Source of the DNA: Bacillota bacterium
Lineage (GTDB): Bacteria; Bacillota; UBA4882; UBA8346
NCBI GenBank assembly: GCA_029776205.1
Contig: JAKOTQ010000057.1
Span: 1-64,000 of the forward strand
Length of the DNA: 64,000 bases
Direction of reading: 5' to 3'
Of this stretch, positions 63,248 to 64,000 are shown one piece after another. The notes below the pieces were generated by a model. That model was not told the origin of the DNA. It saw only the letters and a program-made list of their open reading frames with translations, and did no database searches. A program made the translations under genes and the position numbers. The number at the start of each line of letters is the position of its first letter. Position 1 is the first letter of the stretch.

Positions 63248-64000
63248 ATGGAGACAGGGACAGTGAAAGTCAAACGTGGCCTGGCTGAAATGCTCAAAGG
63301 CGGCGTTATTATGGATGTTACAACGGTTGAACAGGCGAAGATCGCTGAAGAAGCGGGTGCCGTTGCCGTTATGGCGCTGGAGCGGGTTCCGGCCGATATT
63401 CGGGCGGAAGGCGGCGTGGCTCGGATGTCTGACCCGGAAATGATTCTCAAGATTATGGATGCGGTTTCCATTCCGGTTATGGCTAAAGCCCGGATCGGCC
63501 ATTTTGTGGAGGCTCAGATCCTGGAAGCCCTGGAAATCGACTATATTGATGAGAGCGAAGTTTTAACGCCTGCAGATGAGTTATATCATATTAATAAACA
63601 TGCATTTAAAGTTCCGTTTGTTTGCGGTGCCCGTAATCTTGGCGAAGCGTTGCGTCGGATCGGCGAAGGTGCGGCCATGATTCGGACTAAAGGAGAAGCG
63701 GGAACCGGTGACGTGGTTGAAGCGGTTCGCCATATCCGTCAGGTTAACGAAGATATCCGCCGGGTAGTGTCGGCTTCTCCGGAAGAGTTAATGACCATTG
63801 CCAAAGAGTTGGGGGCTCCGTATGAACTGGTCTTAGAAGTGAAAGAGTTGGGCCGGTTGCCGGTGGTGAACTTTGCAGCCGGTGGAATTGCCACTCCGGC
63901 GGATGCGGCGTTGATGATGCAATTGGGCTGCGACGGTATTTTTGTCGGATCGGGAATTTTCAAATCGGATAATCCGTATAAACGGGCCAAAGCCATCGTC
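63248..64000 (+). CDS. pdxS: pyridoxal 5'-phosphate synthase, PdxS subunit (3' part beyond window)
   Basis: From ATG 63248 (GGAGG site at 63235) the frame stays open for 251 residues to the window end. It matches PdxS/Pdx1: [63 protein letters not shown] with the catalytic Lys, [19 protein letters not shown] and [17 protein letters not shown]. With the glutaminase PdxT it makes PLP from ribose-5-phosphate, glyceraldehyde-3-phosphate and glutamine; rpiA upstream handles the same sugar. PLP also serves the alr and aminotransferase genes here. About 40 residues are missing. Confidence 0.96.
   Translation, partial: METGTVKVKRGLAEMLKGGVIMDVTTVEQAKIAEEAGAVAVMALERVPADIRAEGGVARMSDPEMILKIMDAVSIPVMAKARIGHFVEAQILEALEIDYIDESEVLTPADELYHINKHAFKVPFVCGARNLGEALRRIGEGAAMIRTKGEAGTGDVVEAVRHIRQVNEDIRRVVSASPEELMTIAKELGAPYELVLEVKELGRLPVVNFAAGGIATPADAALMMQLGCDGIFVGSGIFKSDNPYKRAKAIV

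Overview
The window reads as a chromosomal segment of a spore- and flagellum-associated member of the Bacillota (Firmicutes). The evidence is a glmS ribozyme, a guanine riboswitch, Shine-Dalgarno-rich starts, a SleB/LysM spore-cortex-type hydrolase and a CdaA/GlmM/GlmS locus. Several features point to a diderm cell: a porin-like beta-barrel protein ending in Phe (6998-7900), a TolC-type outer-membrane factor with adaptor and ABC pump (24922-29644), and a sugar-binding protein exported without a lipobox (20434-21696). A diderm Bacillota lineage (Limnochordia/Hydrogenispora-like, Halanaerobiales or Negativicutes) is therefore my inference; the exact taxon cannot be fixed from the window. Nearly all genes are on the + strand.

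Layout. 1-1814: a truncated glycosyl-hydrolase-like gene on the minus strand, then a LysM/SleB hydrolase and a small membrane protein. 2135-6240: branched-chain amino acid synthesis (ilvD, ilvB, ilvN). 6777-7900: the porin-like gene with a long structured leader and an in-frame UAG in its signal peptide. 8034-10317: purine salvage (hpt; guanine riboswitch plus PbuG-type permease). 10556-16611: c-di-AMP and cell-wall precursor locus (cdaA, FAD dehydrogenase, glmM, glmS ribozyme, glmS). 17306-18861: flagellar stator genes motA/motB. 19247-24591: LacI regulator, CUT1 sugar ABC importer and a cytoplasmic GH43. 24922-31639: TolC/HlyD/MacB-type efflux with its own two-component system. 32029-36838: nitroreductase, CheR, acpS, NAD(P)HX repair enzyme, alanine racemase and a lysine-less lipoyl-like protein.

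36899-44555 holds the most unusual genes: a secreted glucodextranase-C-like protein, an 868-residue fusion of a class III aminotransferase with a cyanobacterial-type acyl-ACP reductase (AAR) domain, a GT4 glycosyltransferase, and a GDP-mannose pyrophosphorylase fused to a degenerate phosphomannomutase. 44913-45261 is a three-tRNA cluster (Ser, Ser, Arg). 45450-48581 has small membrane proteins, a WG-repeat protein and a patch of decaying genes. 48601-51237 is a divergent AraC regulator and GH43 xylosidase pair. 51356-55176 carries a 2-oxoacid:ferredoxin oxidoreductase and a flavodiiron protein. 55377-58728 encodes exported proteins (rhamnogalacturonan-acetylesterase-like, PAP2 phosphatase, two of unknown role). 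58907-64000 has metF, rpiA, gyrA and the start of pdxS.

Together the genes describe an anaerobic-type plant-polysaccharide degrader (GH43 twice, SGNH esterase, sugar importer, ferredoxin oxidoreductase, flavodiiron O2/NO detoxification). The best candidate for something undescribed is the aminotransferase-AAR fusion, which keeps the residues expected for both half-reactions and could turn an acyl thioester into an amine through an aldehyde. The interrupted porin and several recurring intergenic word families are the other items worth a second look.
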